A stretch of DNA of 64,000 nt from DASQZT01 sp035638575 (GCA_035638575.1 DASQZT010000070.1:8785-72784), one strand, 5' to 3'; positions 32,994 through 42,745 are shown, numbered from the stretch's first letter. Notes: generated by a model from the letters alone, not told the origin. Made by a program: numbers and translations.

Positions 32994-35900
32994 ATGATCC
33001 GTCCGACAAAGTTCCCCGCGGCATTCGTATTGCTTTGCGCGATCGCCGCAAACCTCCCGGCGCAATCCATTTACGCGACATTAACCGGAGTCGTATCCGA
33101 TCCCTCGCAGGCCCTCGTGACCGGGGCGACGGTCCGGCTGCGCGACCAGCAGTCTGGTTCTCTCCGCGAGACCGTCACCAACAGGGAAGGTTATTACACG
33201 TTTGCCTCCGTCCCCGTTGGCACATACGAATTGACGGTCGAGATCGCGGGCTTCGAAACCTACAGGGAAACTGGCATCGCCCTTGGCGGCGGCGAAAGGC
33301 ATAATGTGAATGTCAGCCTGAAGGTTGGCAGCACGAGCGAGACCGTCCTGGTTTCGGGCACCCCGGAGTTGCTCACGACCGTCGATTCGGGCGAGAAATC
33401 CGCGACCCTGAACGTCAAACAACTGGACAACTTCGTCCAGGTGGGAAGCAACGCCGCCGAATACATCAAGATCATGCCGGGGTTCGGCATTCAGAACGGA
33501 AGCTCGAACTCCGCGAACTACAACGGGTCGACCATCGGCATTAATGCCAACGGCAACGCCGGAAGCCAGAGCCCGTTAAACAACGCCTACGCCTACAATG
33601 GGCTTCCCAGCAATACGCTGGATATCACGGCCGACGGGGCGCACGTTTCCGACCCCGGCTGCAATTGCGACACGCCGGTCAATCCCAACGCGGACATGGT
33701 CGCCGAGTTCAAGATCACCATGTCGAACTACAGCGCCGAAAACCAGAAGGGCCCGGCGGTCATCAGCTCGGTAGCGAAATCGGGCGGGACCAATTTCCAT
33801 GGCTCTGGCTTCTTTTACGCCAGAAACTACGTCCTGAATGCTAACGACTGGCTTTCCAACGTGAGCTCGCAGCCGCGGCCGCAGAACAAATATTACTACC
33901 CCGGCGGCACGATCGGCGGCCCGTTGTTCATCCCCCACACCAACTTCAACAAGAGCCGCACCAAGCTGTTCTTCTTCACCGGATATGAGTATTTCTACCA
34001 GGTTCTCGATACCGGCCTGCTGCGCTCCACAGTCCCGACGCCAGGAATGATCCAGGGCAACTTTTCGCCTGCTGAAACTGCGAAGTTGGGCAACATCACC
34101 GCTTCCGGCGGGCCCCCGGGCCAGATCAACTCGCGCAACATCGGGCTTTACCCCGGTGGAATCATCCCGGCCTCGGCCATCGATCCCAACATGCAGGCCA
34201 TGATGAAACTCTATCCGCAGCCGAACTCCGATCCCAACGCCGACGGCGGCTACAACTGGACTGCCGATCTGACCTTCAGTCAGCCCAACACTCAGTGGAT
34301 GTCGCGCGTAGACTACAACATCAGCGATAACACCAAACTGTTTGTCCGGTACAATCTGCAGCGGGAAACCCAACCGTTCCCGGTTCAATTGTGGGCCAAC
34401 ACGACCACCCAACAGCTTCCCTACCCGACCGAGGTTCTGGGCAAGAACCGTTCCGACTCGGTAACGGCTTCCCTGACGCACGTTTTCAGTCCGACCATGA
34501 CCAATGAGTTCGTCTTCGCCTACACCTTCATCGGTTTTCCGAATGTGTTCCAGGATCCGTCGAAGGTGGATCCAGCCAAGGTCGGTTTCAATTACAAGCT
34601 CCTCTACAAGAACGGAGTCGCTCAAATCCCGAACCTGCAGGGCGGCTCGGAAGCCGCGAAAATCTACAACTATGGCGGCTTCGAGGTGGGCGGCCCATCG
34701 GCGGGTCTTTATGCCAACAAGTGGATGCCGAGCTTCAGCGATACCTTCGCCAAAGTTTGGGGCAGGCATACCCTCAAAGCGGGTATCTTCTACGAGTACA
34801 TCCGGAATGCCCAGCCGGCCAGCAACGCCACTAACGGAACTCTCAGTTTCAGCAACGGCAATTCCAACAGCCTTGGGGACGACTATGCCGATATGCTGGT
34901 CGGCAACCTGAATTCCTTCAGCCAGTATTCGTTTAACCGGGTCAACGACATCTCCTACAACACGTATGAAGGTTTCGTGCAGGATTCCTGGAAAGTGAAC
35001 AAGCAACTTACCCTGGAGCTCGGAATGCGCATTACGCATTTCACCCCTTGGATAGACCGGCTCGGATACGGGTTCTCGATCTTCGATCCCAGCCAGTACA
35101 ACACCAGTTGCACGCCCACCCAGTATTGCGGATTCATCTGGGACAAAAGAAACTCCAGTGTTCCGATGGGCGGATTCCCGACCCGGGGTGCGTTCTACCA
35201 GCCTCGATTCGGCGTGGCTTACGACCTCTTCGGCAACGGCAATACGGTTCTGCGCGGCGGGTGGGGCATGTATTACTTCCACTCGGGGCAGTTCACCACC
35301 GGGCTGGACGTCGCCGCCGGTGTCCAGACCATCAGCTTGAGCAACAATCAAGGAGTAGGCACCTCGCCCTATGTAGTCGGTGGTTCGTCCAACGCCACGC
35401 CTCTGATTGCGTCGGAGCTGGACACACTCAATTTCACCAGCGCCGCGCTCTCTCCGGGCGCGGTCGATAGCAAGGACGACAGGCAGCCGCTGACCAGGAG
35501 TTACAGTTTCACCATCGCCCAACGCCTGCCGTGGTCGAGCCTGCTCGAAGTGGCTTATGTCGGCAACGAAAGCACGAACCTGCTCAACACTTCCGGCGGG
35601 CAGGGCAGCAATGTCAATCTGGTGCCGCTGGGCGCGATGCTGTCGTCGAAAAATGGCGGTGTCGATCCCAATTCCCTCAACGCGAACAACTTCCGTCCCA
35701 TCACGGCGTACTCCAATATCAACCTGGCCACTAACAACCTGTACGACAACTACAATTCGCTGCAGGCCACGTGGGCACGCACCAGGGGCCGTTACACGGT
35801 CAGCTTGAATTACTCCTTCGCCAAAGCGCTGGGGATCATCAGCCCCACGTATGACTCTTTCAACCTGGCAAACAATTACGGCGTCCAGGCCAGCAACCGC

Positions 35901-36506
35901 ACGCACCTTTTCAACGTCGCTTACTCCTTCGAGTTGGGTAACCCCGCGAAGAACAAGATAGCCGGCGGGTTCGTCAACGGATGGCAGCTTTCAGGCATCA
36001 CGCAGGTGCAGAGCGGAGCCAACCTCACCGGAATCCAAGGCAACAGTTTCGGCCTGAACCTGAACAGCTATAAGATTCCCGGCACGACGTTCAACGTCAG
36101 CAACACATCCTTGCTGGGCACGCCGAATATTGCGCTTCACCCGCTGGTCACCTGCGATCCGACGGCGAATCTCGCGCCCCATCAGTACATCAACGCAAGC
36201 TGCTTCGCCATCCCCACCCAGATCGGCCAGAACGGGCCTGCTACCTTGCCGGTGATCTACGGGCCGGCGTTTTTCAACTCCGACCTGGGACTTTTCAAGA
36301 ACTTCCCGATCAAGGAGAAGATGAAGCTGCAGTTCCGGGCCAACGCATACAACTTCCTGAACCACCCGCTTTGGTCCTTCAATGGCTCCAACCTGAGTCT
36401 TGGTTACAGCGGCACGACCGGGCTTCTCAATACTCCGCTCTTCGGCTACGTGACGCAGAAGCAGGGCCACCGTGTGGTGCAACTCGCGGTGAAGTTTATC
36501 TTCTGA
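32994..36506 (+). CDS. Oar-like TonB-dependent receptor with carboxypeptidase-regulatory domain
   Basis: A 1170-residue outer-membrane protein. Signal peptide (AFVLLCAIAANLPAQ), then a CarboxypepD_reg domain at residues 27-110 (ATLTGVVSDPSQALVTGATV, REGYYTFASVPVGTYELTV), a plug domain (GVSG-like segments replaced by long Asn/Gly-rich loops) and a large C-terminal beta-barrel ending in the aromatic VVQLAVKFIF. This Oar-like architecture is expanded in Acidobacteria and thought to import large carbohydrates or similar substrates using ExbBD-TonB energy. No SusD-like partner is nearby. Good ribosome site AGGAG before the ATG. Confidence 0.9.
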   Translation: MIRPTKFPAAFVLLCAIAANLPAQSIYATLTGVVSDPSQALVTGATVRLRDQQSGSLRETVTNREGYYTFASVPVGTYELTVEIAGFETYRETGIALGGGERHNVNVSLKVGSTSETVLVSGTPELLTTVDSGEKSATLNVKQLDNFVQVGSNAAEYIKIMPGFGIQNGSSNSANYNGSTIGINANGNAGSQSPLNNAYAYNGLPSNTLDITADGAHVSDPGCNCDTPVNPNADMVAEFKITMSNYSAENQKGPAVISSVAKSGGTNFHGSGFFYARNYVLNANDWLSNVSSQPRPQNKYYYPGGTIGGPLFIPHTNFNKSRTKLFFFTGYEYFYQVLDTGLLRSTVPTPGMIQGNFSPAETAKLGNITASGGPPGQINSRNIGLYPGGIIPASAIDPNMQAMMKLYPQPNSDPNADGGYNWTADLTFSQPNTQWMSRVDYNISDNTKLFVRYNLQRETQPFPVQLWANTTTQQLPYPTEVLGKNRSDSVTASLTHVFSPTMTNEFVFAYTFIGFPNVFQDPSKVDPAKVGFNYKLLYKNGVAQIPNLQGGSEAAKIYNYGGFEVGGPSAGLYANKWMPSFSDTFAKVWGRHTLKAGIFYEYIRNAQPASNATNGTLSFSNGNSNSLGDDYADMLVGNLNSFSQYSFNRVNDISYNTYEGFVQDSWKVNKQLTLELGMRITHFTPWIDRLGYGFSIFDPSQYNTSCTPTQYCGFIWDKRNSSVPMGGFPTRGAFYQPRFGVAYDLFGNGNTVLRGGWGMYYFHSGQFTTGLDVAAGVQTISLSNNQGVGTSPYVVGGSSNATPLIASELDTLNFTSAALSPGAVDSKDDRQPLTRSYSFTIAQRLPWSSLLEVAYVGNESTNLLNTSGGQGSNVNLVPLGAMLSSKNGGVDPNSLNANNFRPITAYSNINLATNNLYDNYNSLQATWARTRGRYTVSLNYSFAKALGIISPTYDSFNLANNYGVQASNRTHLFNVAYSFELGNPAKNKIAGGFVNGWQLSGITQVQSGANLTGIQGNSFGLNLNSYKIPGTTFNVSNTSLLGTPNIALHPLVTCDPTANLAPHQYINASCFAIPTQIGQNGPATLPVIYGPAFFNSDLGLFKNFPIKEKMKLQFRANAYNFLNHPLWSFNGSNLSLGYSGTTGLLNTPLFGYVTQKQGHRVVQLAVKFIF

Positions 36507-36539
36507 GGATTGGCACTGCGGGACCGCGCGATCCTGTCC

Positions 36540-36893
36540 CTAATCCGGATCGAAGTGCCGGTCCACGTACATCCAGATCACCCGCGCCCAGCGGGTCACG
36601 GCCGGAACCAGCGGCAGGTACGCCACGAACGCGCACAGCATCACCATGTCGAACCGCAGTTTCGTCAGCCGCCAGATCAGCAGCACGATAGCCAGGCACG
36701 GCGGGATGGACAGCAGATAGCTGAAGTACATGGCGCCCAGGAAGTAGCCCGGCTCGCGCTCGTACTTCAGCCCGCACACCGGGCAGCGCTCGTGCATCGA
36801 GAGGAACCCGCGCCACAGCGGCGCCCGGAAGATCGGGCCCGTCCGGCACCTGGGGCAGAGCTGCCGGGCAATGGCGCGAAGCAGGGTCGGCAC
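36540..36893 (-). CDS. DUF983 membrane protein
   Basis: A 117-residue protein with two CxxC pairs near the N-terminus (LCPRCRTGPIF, RCPVCGLKYE), GYFLGAMYFSYLLS and two transmembrane helices, as in the DUF983 family of unknown function. The cysteine pairs probably bind zinc. Its 3' third is duplicated at 32430-32526. It converges on the TonB receptor gene 33 bp away. Confidence 0.85.
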   Translation of the reverse strand: MPTLLRAIARQLCPRCRTGPIFRAPLWRGFLSMHERCPVCGLKYEREPGYFLGAMYFSYLLSIPPCLAIVLLIWRLTKLRFDMVMLCAFVAYLPLVPAVTRWARVIWMYVDRHFDPD

Positions 36894-36930
36894 GCTTTGA
36901 GCATAGCGCGCGCGGCGGTCCGCCCCGCGG

Positions 36931-37644
36931 TCAACTGATCCACCGCGCCAGTCCGAATGCCGCGGCCGAGGCCAGCCCTCCGATGACCGTCGTCTGCAAT
37001 CCGCCGCGCCAGGGCGAGATGCCCGTCATCCTGCCCTTGAAATAGCCGAAGACAAACAGCGCCACGAGCGTCGTCGCCACGGAGAATTCGAGCGCGGTAA
37101 AGAGCCGCGCCACCAGCATGTACGGCGCCAGCGGCACCAGCCCGCCCAGAATGTAGGAGAGCGCGATGGTGGCGGCGCTGTTGCGCGCCCGCTGCGGATC
37201 GGGCTCCTCGAACCCCAGCTCGAAGCGCATCATGAAATCCACCCAGCGCTGCTGGTCCGCCGTTACGGCGCTCACCACCGGTGCGATCTGCTCCTCGGAC
37301 ATCCCGTAGCCGCGGAAGACGTCGGCCACTTCGTCGCGCTCCTTATCGGGAAGCTCGACCGTCTCGCGAATTTCCCGCTGGCGCTCCGAAACGTAATGAT
37401 CGCGGTCCGTGCGCGCGGCCAGATAACCGCCCAGCCCCATGGCGATGGATCCCGCCGCGATTTCGGCGAAGCCCGCGATCACCACCAGGTGGGCCGTGGC
37501 GGCAGCCGTCCCGGTGAGCCCGGCGGCCAGGGCGAACGGCACCGTCAGGCCGTCCGACATGCCGATGACCACGTCGCGAACGGTTGCCGAGGCTTCGAAA
37601 TGCTTCTCTACGTGCGGTGCGGTTGGCATAGATTTCAACATCAT
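36931..37644 (-). CDS. VIT1/CCC1-family membrane transporter
   Basis: About 237 residues with five transmembrane helices. The family's metal-site segments are present: DVVIGMSDGLTVPFALAAGL, EIAAGSIAMGLGGYLAARTD, then a cytoplasmic helical insert rich in acidic residues (RETVELPDKERDEVADVFRG) that binds Fe or Mn in plant VIT1, and ALSYILGGLVPLAPY. It likely exports iron or manganese. Three ATGs are clustered at 37644, 37641 and 37629 and no ribosome site decides between them. Divergent from the pentapeptide-repeat gene. Confidence 0.85.
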   Translation of the reverse strand: MMLKSMPTAPHVEKHFEASATVRDVVIGMSDGLTVPFALAAGLTGTAAATAHLVVIAGFAEIAAGSIAMGLGGYLAARTDRDHYVSERQREIRETVELPDKERDEVADVFRGYGMSEEQIAPVVSAVTADQQRWVDFMMRFELGFEEPDPQRARNSAATIALSYILGGLVPLAPYMLVARLFTALEFSVATTLVALFVFGYFKGRMTGISPWRGGLQTTVIGGLASAAAFGLARWIS

Positions 37645-37728
37645 CGCACGGGTGGCCGGCTCGACCACCCCGGGGAGGGGTGAAGTTTTGCGTAGATCCG
37701 CCGATATAGAAGAGCAGGAGAAGATGCT

Positions 37729-38691
37729 ATGCTGCACGCATCCGAAATCACGGTCCAGGGCCGTCCGCTGTCGGACATTCTGGGAGCGCACATCTTGTGG
37801 ACTGCGGATCCGGCTCGCGGCCGGCGCTGCCAGTTGGCCGATGCCACGTTAAACGAAGTCGACTTGCGGAACGCCAATCTCAACCGGGCGAGCTTCGACT
37901 GCGTGACCCTCTTGGACGCCGATCTGTCGTTGGCCGACCTGCGTGGCGCGGTGGTAAATTCGGTGGACTTGGGAGGAGCCCTACTCACCGGCGCCGACTT
38001 CACCGGGGCGCAGTTGAGTTTTGTCCGGTTCTTGCTCGGCCACCTGTCCGGCGCCCATTTCAGCGAAGCCAGAATCGACGGCTCGAATTTCCAGGGAGCG
38101 CGGCTCGAGGCGGCCGGTTTTCAGGATGCGGCGGTCAACGACACCCGCTTTGCGGGCGCCCTTTTGAACGGAGCCTTGTTCCACGGCGCCAGGCTGGCGG
38201 TGTGCGATTTTTCGAACGCCAAGATGGAGAGCGTGCAACTGCCTCGAGTGCGCGCGCAAAGCTGCCGGCTGTATGGCGTGAGCGGCAGTTCCATGAACTT
38301 CACGGGCGGCTGCCTGAGTGACTGCGATCTGTCCTCGGCAACCCTGCCTGACGCCAGATTCACCAAGGCTGCGATGCAGGGGGTCCGCCTGGCCAACGCG
38401 GATCTGAGCGGCGCGGACTTCCGCGAAGCCTCCCTGGGTGGCAGCGACTTCTCCGACGCCGTCCTGAAGAATGCGCGAATGGCTGACGCCAAGCTGTTTG
38501 CGGCGGATTTTCGCGGCGCCAACCTGGCGGGAGTGCGCGACCTCACCGCCCAGCAACTGCAACAGGCCCGCACGGACACCAACACGATTCTGCCGAATGG
38601 CAGCCGCGGACCTTATATGAAGTCATCGGGAGCCGAGAAGCCGGGCGCCGCCGGCGTTCCCCGCCGCTCCGGCCTCGGATTGAGCTGTTGA
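37729..38691 (+). CDS. Pentapeptide-repeat protein
   Basis: A 320-residue protein made mainly of A(D/N)LXX repeats (LADATLNEVDLRNANLNRASF onward to about residue 280), which fold as a right-handed quadrilateral beta-helix. There are three blocks with a less regular patch at about 165-200. No signal peptide is seen. The C-terminal 40 residues are low complexity. Function cannot be inferred; some such proteins mimic DNA and protect gyrase, others are secreted-effector spikes. An AGGAG site precedes the ATG. Confidence 0.85.
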   Translation: MLHASEITVQGRPLSDILGAHILWTADPARGRRCQLADATLNEVDLRNANLNRASFDCVTLLDADLSLADLRGAVVNSVDLGGALLTGADFTGAQLSFVRFLLGHLSGAHFSEARIDGSNFQGARLEAAGFQDAAVNDTRFAGALLNGALFHGARLAVCDFSNAKMESVQLPRVRAQSCRLYGVSGSSMNFTGGCLSDCDLSSATLPDARFTKAAMQGVRLANADLSGADFREASLGGSDFSDAVLKNARMADAKLFAADFRGANLAGVRDLTAQQLQQARTDTNTILPNGSRGPYMKSSGAEKPGAAGVPRRSGLGLSC

Positions 38692-38787
38692 ACTAATCTG
38701 AGCCGCGCGCGTCAGCAAGCGGGACGAGACGCTATCGACGGGCGGAGCGCCCGGATGAGGAGGTACTCTTAGCGGTAAGGACAGCGT

Positions 38788-40473
38788 GTGATCAAGAGAA
38801 TCGCCTTCGTGGTCTGGTTCGGCCTTCCGATCTGGATCTCGCCTGCCGCCGCGCAGGTCGCTCGAACGGCCGGACCATGGCAGCCGTTCGAAGTCGAGAT
38901 GACCGCCAAAACGGCCTTCGCCAACCCCTACGTGGAGGCCCTGCCCGACGGCGGCAAGCCCTACGTCACGGTCGCCTTCACCGGCCTGACCGGCGAGGCG
39001 CGCGGAAAACGCTATGCCGTCGCCGGCTTCTGGGATGGAGGCCAGACCTGGAAAGCCCGCTTCGCGCCGCCGGCGCCGGGCGAGTGGTCCTGGTCCGCTT
39101 CCTCCGCCGATCCGGGACTCCAGGGCGTCAGCGGCAGATTCGAGTGCACCGCCTGGAGCGACGCCGAGAAGGCCGCCAATCCCGCCCGCCACGGGTTCGT
39201 CCGGGTCGCCAAAAGCGGCCCCCGCCCGGGAAGGTACTTCGAGTACACCGACGGCACGCCGTTTCTCTGGATCGGCGACACCTGGTGGCCGTGGGCCAGG
39301 CGCGGAATCCCCTTCGAGCGCGCCAGGCAGGTGATCGACGACCGCTCGGCCCGCGGTTTCACCGTCGGCCAGATGATGTTCGGCGCGAACAGTGCAGTGC
39401 GCCTGGCGGGCCGCGATTTCAGCACGCTGGATCTCGAGGCCATCCACGATGCCGAGCGCTTCATCGCCTACGCCAACAGCAAAGGTATCACCCTCTGGAT
39501 CATGCCCTGGTGGAGCGCCAATAACCTGGTGCAGACCGCCGGCCCGGAAAAGATGCGCCGCTGGACCCGCTACGTGGTCCATCGACTGGCCGCCTACAAC
39601 GTCATCTGGAACGTCGGCGGCGAGTACAACATGTACGATTATGGCGGCCTGGGTCTGCCGTTCTGGAAGGACCTGGGCGCGCGGATCCGCCAGGAGGACC
39701 CGTTTGGCCACGCCATAGGGGTGCACAACACGCCTCCCGGCTGGTCGGCCGGCGACATGGGCGACTCCGCGCAGTGGTCCACCGGCTCCGTCCTGCACAA
39801 CGAGCCCTGGCTCGATTTCAACGGCAGCCAGGCCGGGCATGGCAAATGGAGGAACGAGCTGGTGCCCACGATCATCTCGTGGGACTACGCCCGCACCCCG
39901 CCCAAACCGACGCTGATTACCGAGACCTGGTACGAGTTCGCCGAGGGCAGCGCCCCCGTCATGGACGTGCGCTTCGCCGCCTGGTCGGCCATGCTCTCCG
40001 GCGCGGCCGGCCACACCTACGGCGGCGGGCACCAGTGGTGGGCCGACATTCCCGATCCCTCGCTGACCCCCCGCCGGGACTCCTGGCCGAGGCCGCCCCT
40101 TACCGTGGACACCCTGGACTTCCCCGGCGCCGTGTCCATCGGGTTCCTGGCGAAATTTCTGAAGAGCATGGAATGGTGGAACCTCGAGCCGCATCCCGAG
40201 CTGGTTCTCGAATACCCCCAACCGCTCGCCGCCGCGATTCCCGGGCAGGAGTACCTCGTGTTCGCGCGCTACGGCGGCCGCCTGAAGCTCGATCTGAAAT
40301 CCACCGCGGCGTCCGGCCAGTTCCGCTTCACCTGGATCGACCTCACCCTGTCGAAAGAGGCGCGCAGCGGAACCGTCAACGGCGGCGCCATGCGCGTCTT
40401 CCAGGCCCCCGATGACTACCCGGGCAACCTTCAATACAAGGATTGGCTGCTCCACCTCGCCAGGGTCAATTGA
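38788..40473 (+). CDS. Secreted apiosidase-like glycoside hydrolase (DUF5060-DUF4038)
   Basis: A 561-residue exported enzyme. After the signal peptide, residues about 30-125 form a DUF5060 beta-sandwich (FEVEMTAKTAFANPYV, APGEWSWSA). The TIM barrel of the DUF4038 (GH140-like) family follows, with FLWIGDTWWPWARRG, the probable acid/base glutamate in NVIWNVGGEYN and the nucleophile in TLITETWYEF. A small C-terminal beta domain ends the protein. It would cleave side-chain sugars from plant polysaccharide. GTG start after AAGGA. The downstream Tat aldo/keto reductase and rhamnonate dehydratase-like genes suggest one catabolic run. Confidence 0.83.
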   Translation: MIKRIAFVVWFGLPIWISPAAAQVARTAGPWQPFEVEMTAKTAFANPYVEALPDGGKPYVTVAFTGLTGEARGKRYAVAGFWDGGQTWKARFAPPAPGEWSWSASSADPGLQGVSGRFECTAWSDAEKAANPARHGFVRVAKSGPRPGRYFEYTDGTPFLWIGDTWWPWARRGIPFERARQVIDDRSARGFTVGQMMFGANSAVRLAGRDFSTLDLEAIHDAERFIAYANSKGITLWIMPWWSANNLVQTAGPEKMRRWTRYVVHRLAAYNVIWNVGGEYNMYDYGGLGLPFWKDLGARIRQEDPFGHAIGVHNTPPGWSAGDMGDSAQWSTGSVLHNEPWLDFNGSQAGHGKWRNELVPTIISWDYARTPPKPTLITETWYEFAEGSAPVMDVRFAAWSAMLSGAAGHTYGGGHQWWADIPDPSLTPRRDSWPRPPLTVDTLDFPGAVSIGFLAKFLKSMEWWNLEPHPELVLEYPQPLAAAIPGQEYLVFARYGGRLKLDLKSTAASGQFRFTWIDLTLSKEARSGTVNGGAMRVFQAPDDYPGNLQYKDWLLHLARVN

Positions 40474-40528
40474 AGCGCGCCGGCGAAAACACCATCCGCA
40501 CCCGGTAGACAGGGCCTCCCGCGCGCGG

Positions 40529-40534
40529 TATAAA
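40529..40534 (+). promoter_or_regulatory. Putative -10 box of the Tat aldo/keto reductase gene (leaderless start)
   Basis: TATAAA, six bases, then ATG at 40541. There is no Shine-Dalgarno sequence. The arrangement matches four other starts in this window. Confidence 0.45.
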
Positions 40535-40540
40535 CACATC

Positions 40541-41500
40541 ATGCGACGCAGAACGTTTTTGTCTGCCTCCGCCGCCGCCGGATTCGCACTCTCCGGCAAG
40601 GTGGCGAAGGCTGCCACTGGGAGCGATCTTCCCAAGCGCGTGCTGGGGAAAACGGGCGAGAAGCTGACCATCATCGGACAGGCCGGGGGGCGTTTTCCGA
40701 TGTGCAGCTTCGAGGACGCCAAGGCCATCACATTGCGGGCTTACGAACTGGGCGTCACCTATTTCGATTGCGCCCGCATCTACTGGAACGGCCGGTCCGA
40801 AGAGGCATATGGCGCCGTGCTGCCCCCTTTCCGCAAGAACATCTTCCTCACCAGCAAATCGCCTGAGCGCACGCGGGCGGGCGCCGAGGCGGACCTGGCC
40901 AAATCGCTCCGCGCGCTCCAGACCGATCACCTGGATCTCTGGCAGATCCACCAGGTCCAGTCGCTCGAGGAGGTCCAGCAGATCTTCTCGCCGGGCGGGG
41001 CCATCGAGGCTTTCGAGGCGGCCAAAAAAGCCGGAAAGTGCCGCTTCATCGGGTTCACCGGCCACCACGATCCCGACGTTCATCTGGCCATGCTCCACCA
41101 CTACGATAAGTTCGACACCATCCTGATGCCTCTCAATCCGGCCGACCCGTCGTACCTCAGCTTCGAGAAGAATGTGCTGCCGGTCGCCGTGGAACGCGGC
41201 ATGGGGATTCAGGCCATCAAGGGGACCGCCAATGCCGCCCTGCTTTCCAACTTCGCGTTGCGCGAGTGCCTGAACTATGTCCTGAGCCTGCCCATCACCT
41301 GCTTGGCGCTGGGGTGCACTACCATCGGCCAGATCGAAGACGACGTGCGCATCGCCCAGCGGTTCAAACCGATGGCCGAAACCGAAATGGCTGACCTTCG
41401 CCGCCGCGGCGCGCGAGTGGCCGGCCCGCAACTCGAAAACTGGAAGAAGAATACCCAAACGGGCCGCGCCGGTCGGCATCTCGACGGCTCGCTGGGCTGA
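40541..41500 (+). CDS. Tat-exported aldo/keto reductase
   Basis: A 319-residue protein. It has a twin-arginine leader (RRRTFLSASAAAGFALSG) and an AKR barrel with RAYELGVTYFDCARIYWNGRSEEAYG (Asp and Tyr), IFLTSKSPE (Lys) and HLDLWQIHQV (His). NAD(P)H is the expected cofactor, bound before export. It differs in sequence from the Tat reductase at 25 kb. Ten bases separate it from the enolase-family gene, so the two are probably co-transcribed and act on the same sugar or sugar acid. Confidence 0.83.
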   Translation: MRRRTFLSASAAAGFALSGKVAKAATGSDLPKRVLGKTGEKLTIIGQAGGRFPMCSFEDAKAITLRAYELGVTYFDCARIYWNGRSEEAYGAVLPPFRKNIFLTSKSPERTRAGAEADLAKSLRALQTDHLDLWQIHQVQSLEEVQQIFSPGGAIEAFEAAKKAGKCRFIGFTGHHDPDVHLAMLHHYDKFDTILMPLNPADPSYLSFEKNVLPVAVERGMGIQAIKGTANAALLSNFALRECLNYVLSLPITCLALGCTTIGQIEDDVRIAQRFKPMAETEMADLRRRGARVAGPQLENWKKNTQTGRAGRHLDGSLG

Positions 41501-41509
41501 GGGCCCATC

Positions 41510-42745
41510 ATGAATCGGCGGAATTTTCTGCGTTTGGGGCTGGCATCCGTGGCGCTGCCTGCCCTCCCTTTTCAGGCGGAAAAGAGCAAGCTCAAGATCA
41601 CCGGCGTACGCCTGGTGCGCACCCGTCCCCGGAATCCGGTGCCGCGTTACACGCCCGCGCCGGGCTCCTGGTCCACCGGCGGCGTGGAAGTCGCCAACCC
41701 CATGTCCATCTATCCCGAGTACAAGGCGCGGCGCTCCTTATTCCAGCCGGACCCCGGAAAGCTCGGCGGATTCACCGTCGAAATCTCCACCGACAAGGGA
41801 GTGAAAGGACTGGGCAACGGCGGAACCGGCGGCGGCACGGTCGTGGAGCAGCATTTCACCAAGCTCCTGGTGGGCGAGGATCCCTTCAACGTGGAGCGCA
41901 TCTGGGACATCCTCTGGCGCTCCAGCATGTACTACGGCCGCGGCGGACTGGTCACCTACGCCATCAGCGGCGTGGACATCGCGCTCTGGGACCTGGTCGG
42001 CAACGCCCTTCAACTGCCGGTCTACAAACTGCTCGGCGGCGAAACCAAGCCGCGCATTCCCGCCTACTGCACCGGCAACGACGTGGAGCAGCACATCAAG
42101 TTCGGCTTCCACAGGCTGAAGCTCGCCATCCCGTACGGGCCAGCCGACGGCCGCGAGGGCATGCGCCAGAATGCCGAGCTGGTGAAGCGCACGCGGGAAG
42201 CCCTGGGCCCGGATGGCGACATCATGCTGGATTGCTGGATGTCCTGGACCGTGCCGTACACCCTGGAAATGGCCGAGATGGTGGCGCCCTATCGCGTCTA
42301 CTGGATGGAAGAGTGCCTCCAGCCGCACGACTACGAGGGATTCGGCCGGCTGAATGCCGAGATCAAGTCTACCCGCATCGCCACCGGCGAGCACGAGTAC
42401 ACGCGCTACGGCTTCCGCCAGTTGCTGGAGCACCGCTCCGCATCCATCTGGCAGCCCGACGTGCACTGGTGCGGCGGATTCACGGAGCTGCGCCGGATTG
42501 CCAGCCTGGCGGCCGCCTACGACCTTCCCGTGATTCCCCACGGCGGCGGCGACTTCGAGCCGATTCACTTCATCATGGCGACCACCAACAGCCCCTGGGC
42601 CGAGTTATTCCTGCCGGCGCCCGGCGGTCCGGATGAAGTGTATCGCCGCTGGGAGGAAGACAACCACATCACGCGCGGCCCCGAAGGCATCTACGCCCGC
42701 CCCTCCGATCGCCCCGGCCTGGGCTGGGACGTGGAGATTGCCTGA
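41510..42745 (+). CDS. Tat-exported enolase-superfamily protein, L-rhamnonate dehydratase-like
   Basis: A 411-residue mandelate racemase/muconate lactonising enzyme-type protein. The leader MNRRNFLRLGLASVALPA is a Tat or Sec signal. Active-site elements: RLKLAIPYGPADG (catalytic Lys), metal ligands in IMLDCWMSW, YWMEECLQPHDY and ATGEHEYTRYGF, and the base histidine in VIPHGGG. The IPYGPADG and WCGGFTEL segments match L-rhamnonate dehydratase closely, but signal-bearing members in Acidobacteria may act on other sugar acids. Magnesium-dependent. Confidence 0.82.
   Translation: MNRRNFLRLGLASVALPALPFQAEKSKLKITGVRLVRTRPRNPVPRYTPAPGSWSTGGVEVANPMSIYPEYKARRSLFQPDPGKLGGFTVEISTDKGVKGLGNGGTGGGTVVEQHFTKLLVGEDPFNVERIWDILWRSSMYYGRGGLVTYAISGVDIALWDLVGNALQLPVYKLLGGETKPRIPAYCTGNDVEQHIKFGFHRLKLAIPYGPADGREGMRQNAELVKRTREALGPDGDIMLDCWMSWTVPYTLEMAEMVAPYRVYWMEECLQPHDYEGFGRLNAEIKSTRIATGEHEYTRYGFRQLLEHRSASIWQPDVHWCGGFTELRRIASLAAAYDLPVIPHGGGDFEPIHFIMATTNSPWAELFLPAPGGPDEVYRRWEEDNHITRGPEGIYARPSDRPGLGWDVEIA

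Noticed and set aside
37645..37728. Riboswitch or metal-responsive RNA upstream of the VIT1-like gene
   Set aside because: The divergent gap is only 84 bp and I see no conserved riboswitch core.
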